Shown one piece after another: positions 1 through 8,300 of a DNA stretch of 38,782 nucleotides. Position 1 is the first letter of the stretch. Each line of letters begins with the position of its first letter. The notes under the pieces were generated by a model. That model saw only the letters and a program-made list of their open reading frames with translations. It made no database searches and was not told where the DNA came from. A program made the position numbers and the translations under genes. The stretch comes from RGIG2000 sp045612665 (GTDB lineage: Bacteria; Bacillota; Clostridia; Oscillospirales; CAG-272). Location: the NCBI GenBank assembly GCA_045612665.1, contig JAZKZO010000023.1, forward strand, positions 1 to 38,782. Direction: 5' to 3'.

Positions 1-2
1 CG

Positions 3-1085
3 CGTTGTATTAAAAATTACTGTGGAAATCCCGGTAGAAGCGCACATTCTTTGTCGATAAAAAGCTCTGAAAAGATTTTTGAGGCAAGGACGGTGCTTGC
101 TGAAACGTTTGGGTGCTCAGCTGAAAACGTTGTTTTTACTCACAATACCACTTATGCACTTAATATGGCCATCAAGGGACTGGTTAAAGAGCGTTCACAC
201 ATCGTTTTAAGTGATATTGAGCACAATGCGGTACTTCGTCCTGTAATTGCGGTTTCGAGGGAAAAATCGTGCTCCTACGGCTTTTTCAACACTGACGGAA
301 GTGACGAGGATATCCTTGAAAGCATAAAAGCATCGATTACAGAAAATACAAGTCTTTTGATTTGTACTCATATATCGAATATAGGATGTAGAAGATTGCC
401 TATTGAAAAAATAGGAAAATTATGCAAGGAAAAGGGTATAACATTTATAGTTGACGGTGCGCAAAGTGCCGGAATACACGAAATCAACGTACAAAAAATG
501 CACATTAGTGCTCTATGTATTCCCGCTCACAAGGGATTATACGGTCCACAGGGGCTGGGAATGATTTTGTTTGGAGAGGACGTTATCGGAAGAACGATTA
601 TTGAGGGTGGAACTGGTATTAGCTCTCTGGAAAGCGAAATGCCCGATTTTTTGCCCGAAAGATATGAGGCGGGCACTTTATCCACTCCTCTCATTTGTGG
701 GCTTACAGAAAGCTTAAAATGGCTTAAATCGCTTGAAATAAAGAATATTCGCGCTCACGAGGAAAAGCTATATCGAGCCGCAAGCGATATAATGAGCTTA
801 AACGATGACATTATTCTCTATCCAATGAATGAATACGATGGCAATACGCTCTGCTTTAACGTAAAAGGAATAACACCTGCTCAGCTTGGTGCTGAGTTAA
901 ATAAACGAGATATTTGCGTAAGAAGCGGATATCATTGCGCTCCTCTTGCTCACAAAAAGATAAATACAGACGCTTATGGTGCAGTAAGAATCGGATTTAG
1001 TGTTTTCAATACTCAAAAAGAGGTTTATGCCTTTTATGAGGCTCTATGTGATATAATTAAAAAAAGAAAAAAGCCTATCAAATGA
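3..1085 (+). CDS. Cysteine desulfurase-like class V aminotransferase (5' end missing)
   Basis: PLP-dependent class V aminotransferase of the cysteine desulfurase (NifS/SufS-like) group, which removes sulfur from cysteine as an enzyme-bound persulfide. The reading frame is open from base 3, and the residues before the first possible start (TTG at 51) still fit the family (NYCGNPGRSAHS), so the gene begins outside the window and the TTG is not a real start. Visible motifs: VDGAQSAG (PLP-contacting Asp), PAHKGLYGPQG (Schiff-base Lys) and, near the C-terminus, RSGYHCAPLAH with the candidate catalytic Cys. It most resembles the short stand-alone cysteine desulfurase family proteins rather than IscS with an adjoining IscU, and no Fe-S scaffold gene is seen. 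Its stop codon (1083-1085) lies inside a terminator stem shared with the convergent gene. Substrate not proven by sequence. Confidence 0.88.
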   Translation, partial: RCIKNYCGNPGRSAHSLSIKSSEKIFEARTVLAETFGCSAENVVFTHNTTYALNMAIKGLVKERSHIVLSDIEHNAVLRPVIAVSREKSCSYGFFNTDGSDEDILESIKASITENTSLLICTHISNIGCRRLPIEKIGKLCKEKGITFIVDGAQSAGIHEINVQKMHISALCIPAHKGLYGPQGLGMILFGEDVIGRTIIEGGTGISSLESEMPDFLPERYEAGTLSTPLICGLTESLKWLKSLEIKNIRAHEEKLYRAASDIMSLNDDIILYPMNEYDGNTLCFNVKGITPAQLGAELNKRDICVRSGYHCAPLAHKKINTDAYGAVRIGFSVFNTQKEVYAFYEALCDIIKKRKKPIK

Positions 1086-1096
1086 TAGGCTTTTTA
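1067..1096. terminator. Bidirectional terminator between convergent genes
   Basis: Inverted repeat GCCTATCA (1073-1080) / TGATAGGC (1083-1090), flanked by an A-run on the left and a T-run on the right, so it can terminate on both strands. The stop codons of both convergent genes fall inside the stem. Confidence 0.8.
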
Positions 1097-1557
1097 TTTT
1101 TGAAATGATTGAAAATGAACAAAAATGCTACAAAAACGCCAATTCCAATAAAAACTCCAGTGCTATCTATTAAAACGTCCTTAGGTGAAGGGCCTCTATT
1201 GAGGCTAAAGCTTTGATGCCATTCATCAGATATCGCATATATTACTCCTGCAACAAAAGCACAAGGATAGGCGATATACCACTTGTTTTTTATAGAGATA
1301 TTAAATGCGTTGGAAAGAGAAAAGCCAAGAAGCATAAAAATCCCGAAATGCGCCATTTTTCTAAAGGGAAACTGGAGCTTGTTCACAAGCTCGGGAGTAA
1401 CCTCGTCCTCGGGCAATACGGCATCAAGGACATCCTCTATTACGCCTGCACTAGTTTGTGTGGACTTCTCTGCATTTTCAGCTGAAAAGCAAAAAATCAT
1501 AATCATTGTCAGCAAAACGCAAAGCCACGAAAGTATAAGAATAACGTGTTTTTTCAT
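1078..1557 (-). CDS. VanZ-like family membrane protein
   Basis: Small integral membrane protein of the VanZ-like family; the founding member confers low-level teicoplanin resistance, but most homologues have no assigned role. Family marks: an N-terminal membrane segment ending in FCFSAENAEKS, then FRKMAHFGIFMLLGF, then ISDEWHQSF...RGPSPKDVLIDSTG, followed by a last hydrophobic segment. About four membrane segments are predicted by eye. The ATG at 1557 is chosen because it begins one base after the rpe stop codon and gives the usual N-terminus (MKKHVILILSW). A longer start at 1584 would overlap rpe and lacks a ribosome binding site. It is the last gene of the ispD-ispF-rpe series, and its final codons overlap the end of the convergent desulfurase gene by eight bases. 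Confidence 0.85.
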   Translation of the reverse strand: MKKHVILILSWLCVLLTMIMIFCFSAENAEKSTQTSAGVIEDVLDAVLPEDEVTPELVNKLQFPFRKMAHFGIFMLLGFSLSNAFNISIKNKWYIAYPCAFVAGVIYAISDEWHQSFSLNRGPSPKDVLIDSTGVFIGIGVFVAFLFIFNHFKNKKPII

Positions 1558-1558
1558 A

Positions 1559-2215
1559 TTAATTAGCTTTATCAAGCATTTCATCAGCTAAAATCGGCTT
1601 TTCGCTTTTGAAAAATGCAGTTCCAAGAACGAAAATATTAGCACCGGCATCTGATGCGATTTTTATTGTTTGGTCGTTAATTCCACCGTCAACCTCGATA
1701 TCAAGCTCCTTGCCGATTTTTTCAGCATATTCTTTGATTTCGGTTACCTTTTCCATGGTTTCAAACATGAATTTTTGTCCGCCAAATCCAGGCTCAACAG
1801 TCATAACAAGGACCATATCGATATCGTTTATATAAGGAATAACCACTGATGCAGGAGTCTTGGGCTTTATTGAAATACCAACCTTTTTGCCATGATTTTT
1901 AATCTTGGCGATAGCCTCACGCGCTTGCTCATCAGTTACAGCCTCTATATGGAAGGTAAGAATATCAGCGCCACATTTAATAAAATCGTCAACGTATCGT
2001 TGTGGCTCGACTATCATTGCGTGTACGTCCAAAACAAGGTTAGTACAAGAACGCACGGCACTAATAATTGGCATTCCAAAGGAAATATTAGGCACAAAGC
2101 AACCGTCCATTATATCAATATGTACGTATTTTGCGCCTGATGCCTCTATTTTCTTGATTTCAGCGCCTAAATTAAGCATATCGGATGCCAAAATTGATGG
2201 GGATAAATGCTTCAT
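1559..2215 (-). CDS. rpe: Ribulose-phosphate 3-epimerase
   Basis: Interconverts ribulose 5-phosphate and xylulose 5-phosphate in the pentose phosphate pathway (cytoplasmic TIM-barrel, metal-dependent). The 218 residues match the family length of about 220. Visible signatures: the start LSPSILASD, metal and catalytic block VHIDIMDG, DVHAMIVEP, the VMTVEPGFGGQKF loop, and EVDGGIN near the phosphate-binding end. The start at 2215 is preceded by AGAGGT about six bases upstream; an upstream in-frame Met at 2251 has no such site and adds an atypical extension. It lies downstream of ispF with a 128-base gap and one base before the VanZ-like gene. Confidence 0.95.
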   Translation of the reverse strand: MKHLSPSILASDMLNLGAEIKKIEASGAKYVHIDIMDGCFVPNISFGMPIISAVRSCTNLVLDVHAMIVEPQRYVDDFIKCGADILTFHIEAVTDEQAREAIAKIKNHGKKVGISIKPKTPASVVIPYINDIDMVLVMTVEPGFGGQKFMFETMEKVTEIKEYAEKIGKELDIEVDGGINDQTIKIASDAGANIFVLGTAFFKSEKPILADEMLDKAN

Positions 2216-2343
2216 AATTACCTCTTGTCGTTTTATGGATTTGTGTGTCAATTTTTTATAGATTGAGTATCATATATAGAGAGAAATCTCAAGAGTGAGG
2301 GATGAGTTGGAGTCTCAAAATGAAGGTTGTGTCAGTATTTTTC

Positions 2344-2820
2344 TCATTCCTTGCTCTTTAAAAGGCATACAGCATGGGCACTAATGCCCTCTTTTCTACC
2401 TGTAAAGCCTAATTTTTCCTCGGTGGTCGCCTTCACGTTTACAAGCGTGTAGTCAATTTCCAAAGCCTTGGAAAGCGCTTCTCTCATTTTTTCAATATAC
2501 GGGGACATTTTGGGAGCTTGCGCTACAATAGTCGAGTCTATATACTCTATTTCAAAGCCCTTTTTTGATATGATTTCTTTTACTCTTGCAAGCAAAATCT
2601 TGCTATCGATATTTTTATATTCATTAGAATTATCAGGGAAATGATAGCCTATATCACGCTCGCCTGCTGCGCCCAAAAGTGCATCGGCAATTGCGTGAAT
2701 CAATACGTCTCCGTCGGAATGAGCCAAAAGAGTCTTTTCATAAGGGATTGATATACCGCCAATTATTATCTCGTTTCCGTCGGTAAATCTATGGACGTCG
2801 TATCCGTGACCTATTCTCAT
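2344..2820 (-). CDS. ispF: 2-C-methyl-D-erythritol 2,4-cyclodiphosphate synthase
   Basis: Fifth step of the MEP isoprenoid pathway: converts CDP-methylerythritol 2-phosphate to the cyclic diphosphate with release of CMP; normally a homotrimer. The 158 residues equal the family length. Metal ligands are visible as Asp8 and His10 (GYDVHRF) and His42 (LIHAIADALLGA). Other family blocks are LLAHSDGD, GYHFPD and the C-terminal ATTEEKLGFTGRKEGI with the nucleotide-binding region. Its ATG overlaps the ispD stop by one base (TAATG), which indicates translational coupling. Downstream (2216-2343) is a 128-base gap in which I see no convincing terminator or promoter. Confidence 0.96.
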   Translation of the reverse strand: MRIGHGYDVHRFTDGNEIIIGGISIPYEKTLLAHSDGDVLIHAIADALLGAAGERDIGYHFPDNSNEYKNIDSKILLARVKEIISKKGFEIEYIDSTIVAQAPKMSPYIEKMREALSKALEIDYTLVNVKATTEEKLGFTGRKEGISAHAVCLLKSKE

Positions 2821-3560
2821 TATTGTTCTCCGTTTCTTTTTAATAGAATGTGCTCAGCCAAAGCAACGTCCTCAGGATATGTGATTTTTATATTATCCTT
2901 ACCGGTTTCCGTTAGCTTAACGGACAAGCCTGCATATTCTGCAAGCATACAATCGTCAGTTACCTCGATTCCCTTTTCCCAAGCTACGTACGAAGCACTT
3001 TTGTATGATTCCGCCTCGAAAATTTGAGGAGTTTGAACGTTCCAAAGATTGCTTCTATCAACCGTTTTCTTAATAAACCCATCCTCGTCAGAAAGCTTTA
3101 CTGTATCGGTTACTCTTGTTGCAGCAGTGGCGCATCCAAAATCAATAGCGTCGGCTAGGACATTTTCTATAATTTCAGGAGTTACAAGGCATCTTGCGCC
3201 ATCGTGAACGGCGATATATTTTGCCTTAGCGGAAACATGCTTTAAGCCTCGCATAGCTGAAAGCTGTCTAGTTTCTCCACCTGTAACTATTCCGCCTATT
3301 TTGGTATAGTCATTTTCAGCAACGATATCTTGAAAGCTTAAAAGATTGTCCTTTGGAACAACTAATATAATTTCATTGATTTTTTCGCATTTTTCAAAGG
3401 CGTCTATTGTTCTTGCGACAACAGGCTTAGATAATACCATAGTGGTTTGCTTGTTCGCACCAAATCTAGTTGAAGCACCTGCGCACAAAATTATAGCAGA
3501 CGTAAAATGACTTTTACCTGAGCCAAATGCCCTGGCAACCTTGCCGAATATTTTAAACAT
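2820..3560 (-). CDS. ispD: 2-C-methyl-D-erythritol 4-phosphate cytidylyltransferase
   Basis: Third MEP pathway step: transfers CMP from CTP to methylerythritol 4-phosphate. The nucleotidyltransferase P-loop-like block IILCAGASTRFG followed by K is visible from about residue 24, with VHDGARCLVTP, an ATRVTDTVK loop and VTDDCMLAEYAG later on. At 246 residues it is slightly long because of about 20 extra N-terminal residues; the start at 3560 is nevertheless supported by AGGAG six to seven bases upstream. It heads the leftward series ispD-ispF-rpe-VanZ-like and overlaps ispF by one base. A possible promoter lies at 3596-3625. Confidence 0.94.
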   Translation of the reverse strand: MFKIFGKVARAFGSGKSHFTSAIILCAGASTRFGANKQTTMVLSKPVVARTIDAFEKCEKINEIILVVPKDNLLSFQDIVAENDYTKIGGIVTGGETRQLSAMRGLKHVSAKAKYIAVHDGARCLVTPEIIENVLADAIDFGCATAATRVTDTVKLSDEDGFIKKTVDRSNLWNVQTPQIFEAESYKSASYVAWEKGIEVTDDCMLAEYAGLSVKLTETGKDNIKITYPEDVALAEHILLKRNGEQ

Positions 3561-3595
3561 ATCAGTGCTCCTTTCGTACTTAGTAAGTATATTTT

Positions 3596-3625
3596 ATCAT
3601 ACTTTATCTTAAAAATAAATAGCAA
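3596..3625 (-). promoter_or_regulatory. Probable ispD promoter with overlapping dyad
   Basis: Read on the minus strand, TTGCTA (3620-3625), an 18-base spacer and TATGAT (3596-3601) precede ispD. An inverted repeat AAGTAT-N8-ATACTT spans 3585-3604 and covers the -10 box, so an operator is possible. Moderate match only. Confidence 0.5.
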
Positions 3626-3627
3626 AA

Positions 3628-3654
3628 TAAAAAAAGAACTGAAAAATCAGTCCT
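3628..3654 (-). terminator. Terminator downstream of the BlaI-type gene
   Basis: On the minus strand AGGACTGA, a TTTT loop and TCAGTTCT (one G-U pair) are followed by seven to eight T. It separates the BlaI-type gene from the ispD promoter. Confidence 0.7.
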
Positions 3655-3677
3655 AATTTCAATTTTAGCGTCCACAC

Positions 3678-3730
3678 CGCAATCGCGCGTCTAATGAAAA
3701 AACCCTATAATAATTTCATTAGACGACGAT
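3678..3730. repeat. Long inverted repeat beside the BlaI-type gene
   Basis: Perfect 12-base inverted repeat CGTCTAATGAAA (3688-3699) / TTTCATTAGACG (3714-3725) around a 14-base loop. After a short bulge it extends by AATCG (3681-3685) / CGATT (3727-3731 region). It has no T-run at the base on either strand, and a separate terminator lies just beyond, so it is not an ordinary terminator. I see no second copy in the window. Confidence 0.6.
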
Positions 3731-3747
3731 TGGAATGTCTTTCCTCA

Positions 3748-4125
3748 TCAATACTGAGCTTGAAGCCATTTAAGCATTTCATCTAACTCTTCCGAGGATA
3801 ATGAGTGCTTGTCGTATAGTAAATCCATCATTTTTACAAACGAACCCTCGTGATACTTGCTTAAGAAATCGTTAGTTACGAATTTTATGTACTCGTCCTT
3901 AATAGCATCAACGTAATAATATCTCTCTTTTCCCTTTTTTTCGGAATGAATGAACCCTCTGTCTTCAAGTCTTGTGAGGAATGAGATTAGCGTAGGAGCC
4001 TTCCAGCCCTTGCTATTACCGACATTCTCCATAAGATAGGCGGTGTTGACCGGTGAGACCTTGCTGCTCCACAGAGCGACCATCACATCATACTCTGCCT
4101 CCGGCAACTTTCTTGAATTGTCCAT
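3748..4125 (-). CDS. BlaI/MecI/CopY-family transcriptional repressor
   Basis: Winged-helix repressor of the BlaI/MecI (penicillinase repressor) family. N-terminal PEAEYDVMVALW, then a helix-turn-helix with WKAPTLISFLTRLEDRGFI and the wing EKKGKERYYY are diagnostic; the C-terminal helical part would be the dimer domain that relatives have cleaved during induction. The ATG at 4125 is preferred because AAAGGA lies seven bases upstream; the ATG at 4131 is too close to it. No BlaR/MecR sensor protease or beta-lactamase gene lies next to it, so its inducer and targets cannot be read from context. It is a single-gene unit with a consensus promoter and its own terminator; autorepression is an inference from the family. 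Confidence 0.88.
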   Translation of the reverse strand: MDNSRKLPEAEYDVMVALWSSKVSPVNTAYLMENVGNSKGWKAPTLISFLTRLEDRGFIHSEKKGKERYYYVDAIKDEYIKFVTNDFLSKYHEGSFVKMMDLLYDKHSLSSEELDEMLKWLQAQY

Positions 4126-4159
4126 GTTCATATCCTTTCTTTCTGAGTGACGCTCTTAT

Positions 4160-4188
4160 ATTATACACTTGCCTAATATATTTGTCAA
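4160..4188 (-). promoter_or_regulatory. Consensus sigma-A promoter of the BlaI-type gene
   Basis: On the minus strand TTGACA (4183-4188), a 17-base spacer and TATAAT (4160-4165): both boxes are perfect consensus. Such a strong promoter in front of a repressor gene would fit autorepression. Confidence 0.85.
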
Positions 4189-4212
4189 CAGGATTTTACA
4201 AAAATTTTGAAC

Positions 4213-4240
4213 AAAAAAATGCGCCCCTTAAAAAGGGCGC
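4213..4240 (-). terminator. Terminator downstream of the acyl carrier protein gene
   Basis: On the minus strand GCGCCCTT/AAGGGGCGC hairpin (4221-4240), followed by a run of T (4213-4219). Confidence 0.85.
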
Positions 4241-4255
4241 GATATGTGGTTGTTT

Positions 4256-4483
4256 TTAGTTAAAAAATTTTTTCTCGACAAGAGATAAAATATCAATCAA
4301 GTTCTTAATTTCAACGATTTCGTCGTTTCCAATGCTTATATTATACTCTTCCTCAATTTTAATTACGATTTTTAAAAGAGTCAAGGAATCCATTCCAAGC
4401 TCAAGAAAGCTCTTATCATCTACAATGTCCGAAACGCGAATTCCCATAAATCCGGCAACAATTTCTCTAATTCTATCTATCAT
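4256..4483 (-). CDS. acpP: Acyl carrier protein, stand-alone
   Basis: Small acidic acyl carrier protein that carries fatty-acyl or other acyl chains on a 4'-phosphopantetheine arm. The attachment motif is visible as ELGMDSLTLLKIV, with Ser33 the expected modified residue, inside the typical helical bundle; 75 residues is the normal length. AGGAGA six bases before the ATG supports the start. It is a single-gene unit with its own promoter and terminator; no fab genes, ACP synthase or thiolation-dependent enzyme are adjacent. It may be the housekeeping ACP or a special-purpose paralogue. Sequence alone does not decide, so the symbol is tentative. Confidence 0.85.
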   Translation of the reverse strand: MIDRIREIVAGFMGIRVSDIVDDKSFLELGMDSLTLLKIVIKIEEEYNISIGNDEIVEIKNLIDILSLVEKKFFN

Positions 4484-4511
4484 ACCTGTCTCCTAAATAC
4501 TTTATATTTAG

Positions 4512-4540
4512 ATTATACTATATTTTGGAATAATTTTCAA
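4512..4540 (-). promoter_or_regulatory. Sigma-A promoter of the acyl carrier protein gene
   Basis: On the minus strand TTGAAA (4535-4540), a 17-base spacer and TATAAT (4512-4517). The -35 box lies only seven bases from the -35 box of the divergent gene. Confidence 0.8.
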
Positions 4541-4547
4541 GATTTTA

Positions 4548-4576
4548 TTGACTTTATTTAGATATTTGTTTATAAT
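4548..4576 (+). promoter_or_regulatory. Sigma-A promoter of the ROK-like regulator gene
   Basis: TTGACT (4548-4553), a 17-base spacer and TATAAT (4571-4576). The expected start of transcription near 4583 leaves a leader of only about ten bases before the ATG at 4593. Confidence 0.8.
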
Positions 4577-4592
4577 TTTTATGGGTGATAAT

Positions 4593-5300
4593 ATGAAGCA
4601 TAGTGAAATGCATAAAAAGAACTTATTAAGTGTGTTTTGCGCTGTTTTAGACGGTGACAATACACTTCAAAGGCTTATTGAAAATTTAAGCATTGGACAT
4701 ACGACAATTGAAAAGGCGTGCACTACTCTTGTTGATAGAAGAATTTTGAGCGCATATAAAGAGATGAAGGGAACATCGGGTAGACCTGAATACAACTTCT
4801 CTCTTTGTTCAAGCCATTATTGCGTTTACATAGAAGAAAACGATCAATATTTTAGTTGTATTTTAATTGATGCTAATCAATACGCGATTGATAGATTTGA
4901 TAAGCAAAAATTTGTTTATTCCGTATCTCTTGAGGACGTAATTAAAAGAATTAGCGATACATTGCGTGAAAGAGATGATTTTGAAACCTTTTGCAGAGGA
5001 ATATTCATAGACTGCTCCGATGAAAGCGCTAAATATTTGCCGTCAAACTTCACAAGAATCAAAAAATATGATTTTATAGCTAATGCTCTTAAAAACGATG
5101 ACGAGATATCAATTTTTGAGTTCCCGGACGAATGCATTATAAATGTTTACGGAAATATTATAAAAACCGAGGCGAAGACAAAAGGTATACTAAGAGTTTT
5201 TCCAAATGCACACATTTACGTAGTTAAAAAGCCTTTTTACGAGGAAATATTCGCTTCTCTACAAAAAATCATAATTAAGAAAATAAAAAATCTAATATAA
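4593..5300 (+). CDS. Winged-helix regulator with degenerate ROK-like body
   Basis: Probable DNA-binding protein of 235 residues. Residues 8-58 form a winged helix-turn-helix (LLSVFCAVLDGDNTLQRLIE, then TTIEKACTTLVDRRIL), followed by GTSGRPEYNFS, the wing pattern common in ROK-family repressors. The next part (YCVYIEENDQYFSCILIDANQYAID) looks like the first strands of a ROK sugar-kinase fold, but the DxGxT phosphate motif, the later ATP-binding glycines and the zinc cysteines are absent and the protein is about 150 residues shorter than a full ROK regulator. The ATG at 4593 is chosen because GGGTGA lies five bases upstream and the longer frame would start inside the -35 box. It is divergent from the acyl carrier protein gene, the likeliest target by position. 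The family call is an inference. Confidence 0.6.
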   Translation: MKHSEMHKKNLLSVFCAVLDGDNTLQRLIENLSIGHTTIEKACTTLVDRRILSAYKEMKGTSGRPEYNFSLCSSHYCVYIEENDQYFSCILIDANQYAIDRFDKQKFVYSVSLEDVIKRISDTLRERDDFETFCRGIFIDCSDESAKYLPSNFTRIKKYDFIANALKNDDEISIFEFPDECIINVYGNIIKTEAKTKGILRVFPNAHIYVVKKPFYEEIFASLQKIIIKKIKNLI

Positions 5301-5330
5301 AAGCCCACAGGAAACTCCTGTGGACTTTTT
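5301..5330. terminator. Terminator between convergent regulator and polC genes
   Basis: CCACAGGA (5305-5312), AAC loop, TCCTGTGG (5316-5323). It is followed by ACTTTTT on the plus strand and by GGGCTTTTAT on the minus strand, so it may serve both directions, better on the plus strand. Confidence 0.75.
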
Positions 5331-5332
5331 CT

Positions 5333-8300
5333 TTAAAATATCATTGAAATTTGATTACTTTCAGCCATATTTGAGAACACTCCGTTATCTTGGAGAGTCT
5401 TAATAACTGAATTTGAAAGGCGCGAGCGCTGTTGGAAGTCCTCAACCGAGAAAATATCACCGCCATCGCGAATTTGTGCAATTTTTTCGGCAGCGTTATC
5501 TCCAATTCCTGCAATTGATGAGAACGGAAGTCTTATTTTACCGTCCTCGGGCAAGAATTTAAATGCGTCTGACTTCATCAAATCAACCGGTAAGAACTGA
5601 ATGTTTCTCGCCAAGCACTCAAATGCAAGCTGAAGAGCTACGATTTGCTCCTTTTCCTTTTGAGTAGCCTCATTTCCCTTTGCTTCAAGGTCGGCTATTT
5701 GCTTTAATATTCCGCCCTTTCCGCCTGTAACCATTGACGCCTCAAAGCCACCCGGTGCTACGCTAAGGTATGCGCAATAGAACTCGAGAGGCATATGAAC
5801 CTTATACCAACCAAGACGAATAGCGGAAATAACGTATGCCGCAGCATGTGCCTTTGGGAACATATATTTTATCTTCAAGCAGGAATCAATGTACCATTGA
5901 GGAACATCGTGGTCCTTGAGCATTTGAATTCTTTCCGGAATAAAGGTTTTTGGAGCTTTACCCTTTCTTGTATCCTCCATTATTTGGAATGCGTGCTTAG
6001 GCTCAACGCCCTTATATAGCAAATAGGTCATAATGCTATCACGTGTTCCGATAACGTTAGAAATTGTACAAATTTCATCATCAATTAGATCCTTCGCGTT
6101 TCCAAGCCATACATCAGTACCATGTGAAAGACCGGAAATTTGAAGAAGGTCTGAGAAATTCTTTGGCTTTGCGTCCTCAAGCATTTGTTGCACGAATTTT
6201 GTACCGAATTCAGGCAATCCGTAAGTTCCAACCTTGCATTTCAAGTCCTTTAAAAGGTCTTTTCCACCAAGAGTTTCAGTTGACAAGAACAATTCGTATA
6301 CCTTTGGATCGTTCATAGGAACATCAAGAACTGAGGTATTAGTAAAGTTCTCTATTGCCTTATATTTGGTTGGCATATCGTGTCCAAGCTCGTCAAGCTT
6401 AAGAAGCGTGTCGTGTAGATATTCAAAGGTAAAATGTGTTGTAACTATATCAGAGTTAGCATCGTCGGCAGGGTGCTGAACGGGACAAAAGTCGTAAATT
6501 TCATATTCCTTTGGAACAACAACTATTCCTCCCGGATGCTGACCTGTAGTTCTCTTAATACCTGTACATTTACTTACAAGACGTGAAACCTCGGCTTTAT
6601 TAACGCTTACCTCGTGCTCATCCATATATTTTGCAATATATCCGAACGCAGTTTTTTCGGCAATACCACCGATAGTACCTGCTCTAAACACGTTTTCAGC
6701 ACCGAAAAGATCTTCAGTGTATTTATGAACCTTACCTTGTACATCTCCTGAGAAGTTTAGGTCAATATCAGGAGATTTATCTCCATAGAAGCCAAGGAAG
6801 GTTTCAAACGGAATATCGTGGCCGTCCTGTGCCATCTTAGTGTTACAGTGAGGACAATACTTTGTTTCAAGGTCAAAGCCCGAGCCTACACTACCATCGG
6901 TTATAAACTCGCTATAACGGCACATCGGGCATCTATAGTGTGGTTGTAGAGGGTTAACCTCGGAAATTCCCGCCATTGTAGCAACAAATGATGAACCAAC
7001 CGAACCACGTGAGCCTACAAGGTATCCAAGGCTTTCGCTATAATAAACGAGCTTTTGCGCAATTATATAAAGCACGGCAAATCCGTTTTTAATAATAGAG
7101 GTAAGCTCCTTGTCAAGACGGTTGGCAACAACATCAGGGATTTTTCCCTCGAACTCATACATGCTTCTCGCCCTGTCCCAACACATATTTTGAAGGTCCT
7201 CCTCCGCACCATCCATATGAGGTGTAAAGGTGCCCTTCGGGAAAGGTCTAATTTCCTCGTATTGAACCATATCGGCTATCTTATTAGTGTTAGTTACAAC
7301 CACCTCGTAAGCCTTTTCCTTGCCTAAATACTCAAATTCGGCAAGCATTTCCTCGGTTGTACGGAAATAAAGACCGATATCTCTATCTGCATCCTCAAAT
7401 TTTTGACCACTCAAGAGAATTTTTCTTACAATTTCGTCTTCTTTATTCAAGAAGTGAGCATCGCAAGTTGCAACAACAGGCTTTCCAAGCTTTTCGCCAA
7501 GGGCAACTATTGCTCTATTGTAGTTTTTAAGGTCCTCAACGGTTGCATCTCCGTTAGCAACCATAAACATATTATTGCAAAGTGGTTGTATCTCAAGATA
7601 ATCGTAAAAATCGGCAATTTCCTCAATATCCGACTCGCTACGGTTATCCTTGATTGCTTGGAATAGCTCTCCCGCCTCACAGGCAGAGCCTATAATAAGT
7701 CCCTCACGAAGCTCAGCAAGCTCGGTTTTGAGAATTCTAGGTCTTCTCCTGTAATGCTTCAAATAGCTATTAGAAATGAGCTTATAGAGGTTTTTAAGAC
7801 CAATCTTATTCTTTACAAGAATAATTTGGTGATACATATCAAGCTTAAGAGGGTCGGCATTAATTCTAATCGCTTTAACAAGCTTTTGTGTATCATCAAC
7901 GCCGTCATTTTTAAGCTTTTCAAACATACAGTGGAGAATTCTTGCAAGCATTTCGGCATCATCGCTTGCTCTATGGTGGTTGAAATCACCAAGGGCATAA
8001 TGCTTTGCCAAAACATCAAGCTTATGTCTTTTAAGGTCAGGGTTTACAAACCTTGAAAGCCCTACTGTATCAAGATAGGTATAATTAAACGGCAAATTAT
8101 TAGCGCGACATTCACGGCGAATAAAGCCTGTATCAAATTTGGCATTGTGAGCAACAAGGATTCTATCTCCTACAAAGTTCAAAAATTCAGGTAAAACCAC
8201 CTCTATTGGGCGCTCATTTTGAACCATTTCATTTGTAATGCCGGTAATTTTTATATTTTCCTCGGATATTGTTATTCCCGGGTTTACAAGGGAATTATAG

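Noticed and set aside
2216..2343. Possible promoter or riboswitch in the gap between ispF and rpe
   Set aside because: A TTGACA occurs on the minus strand but no -10 box follows at proper distance, and no stable fold or T-run was found.
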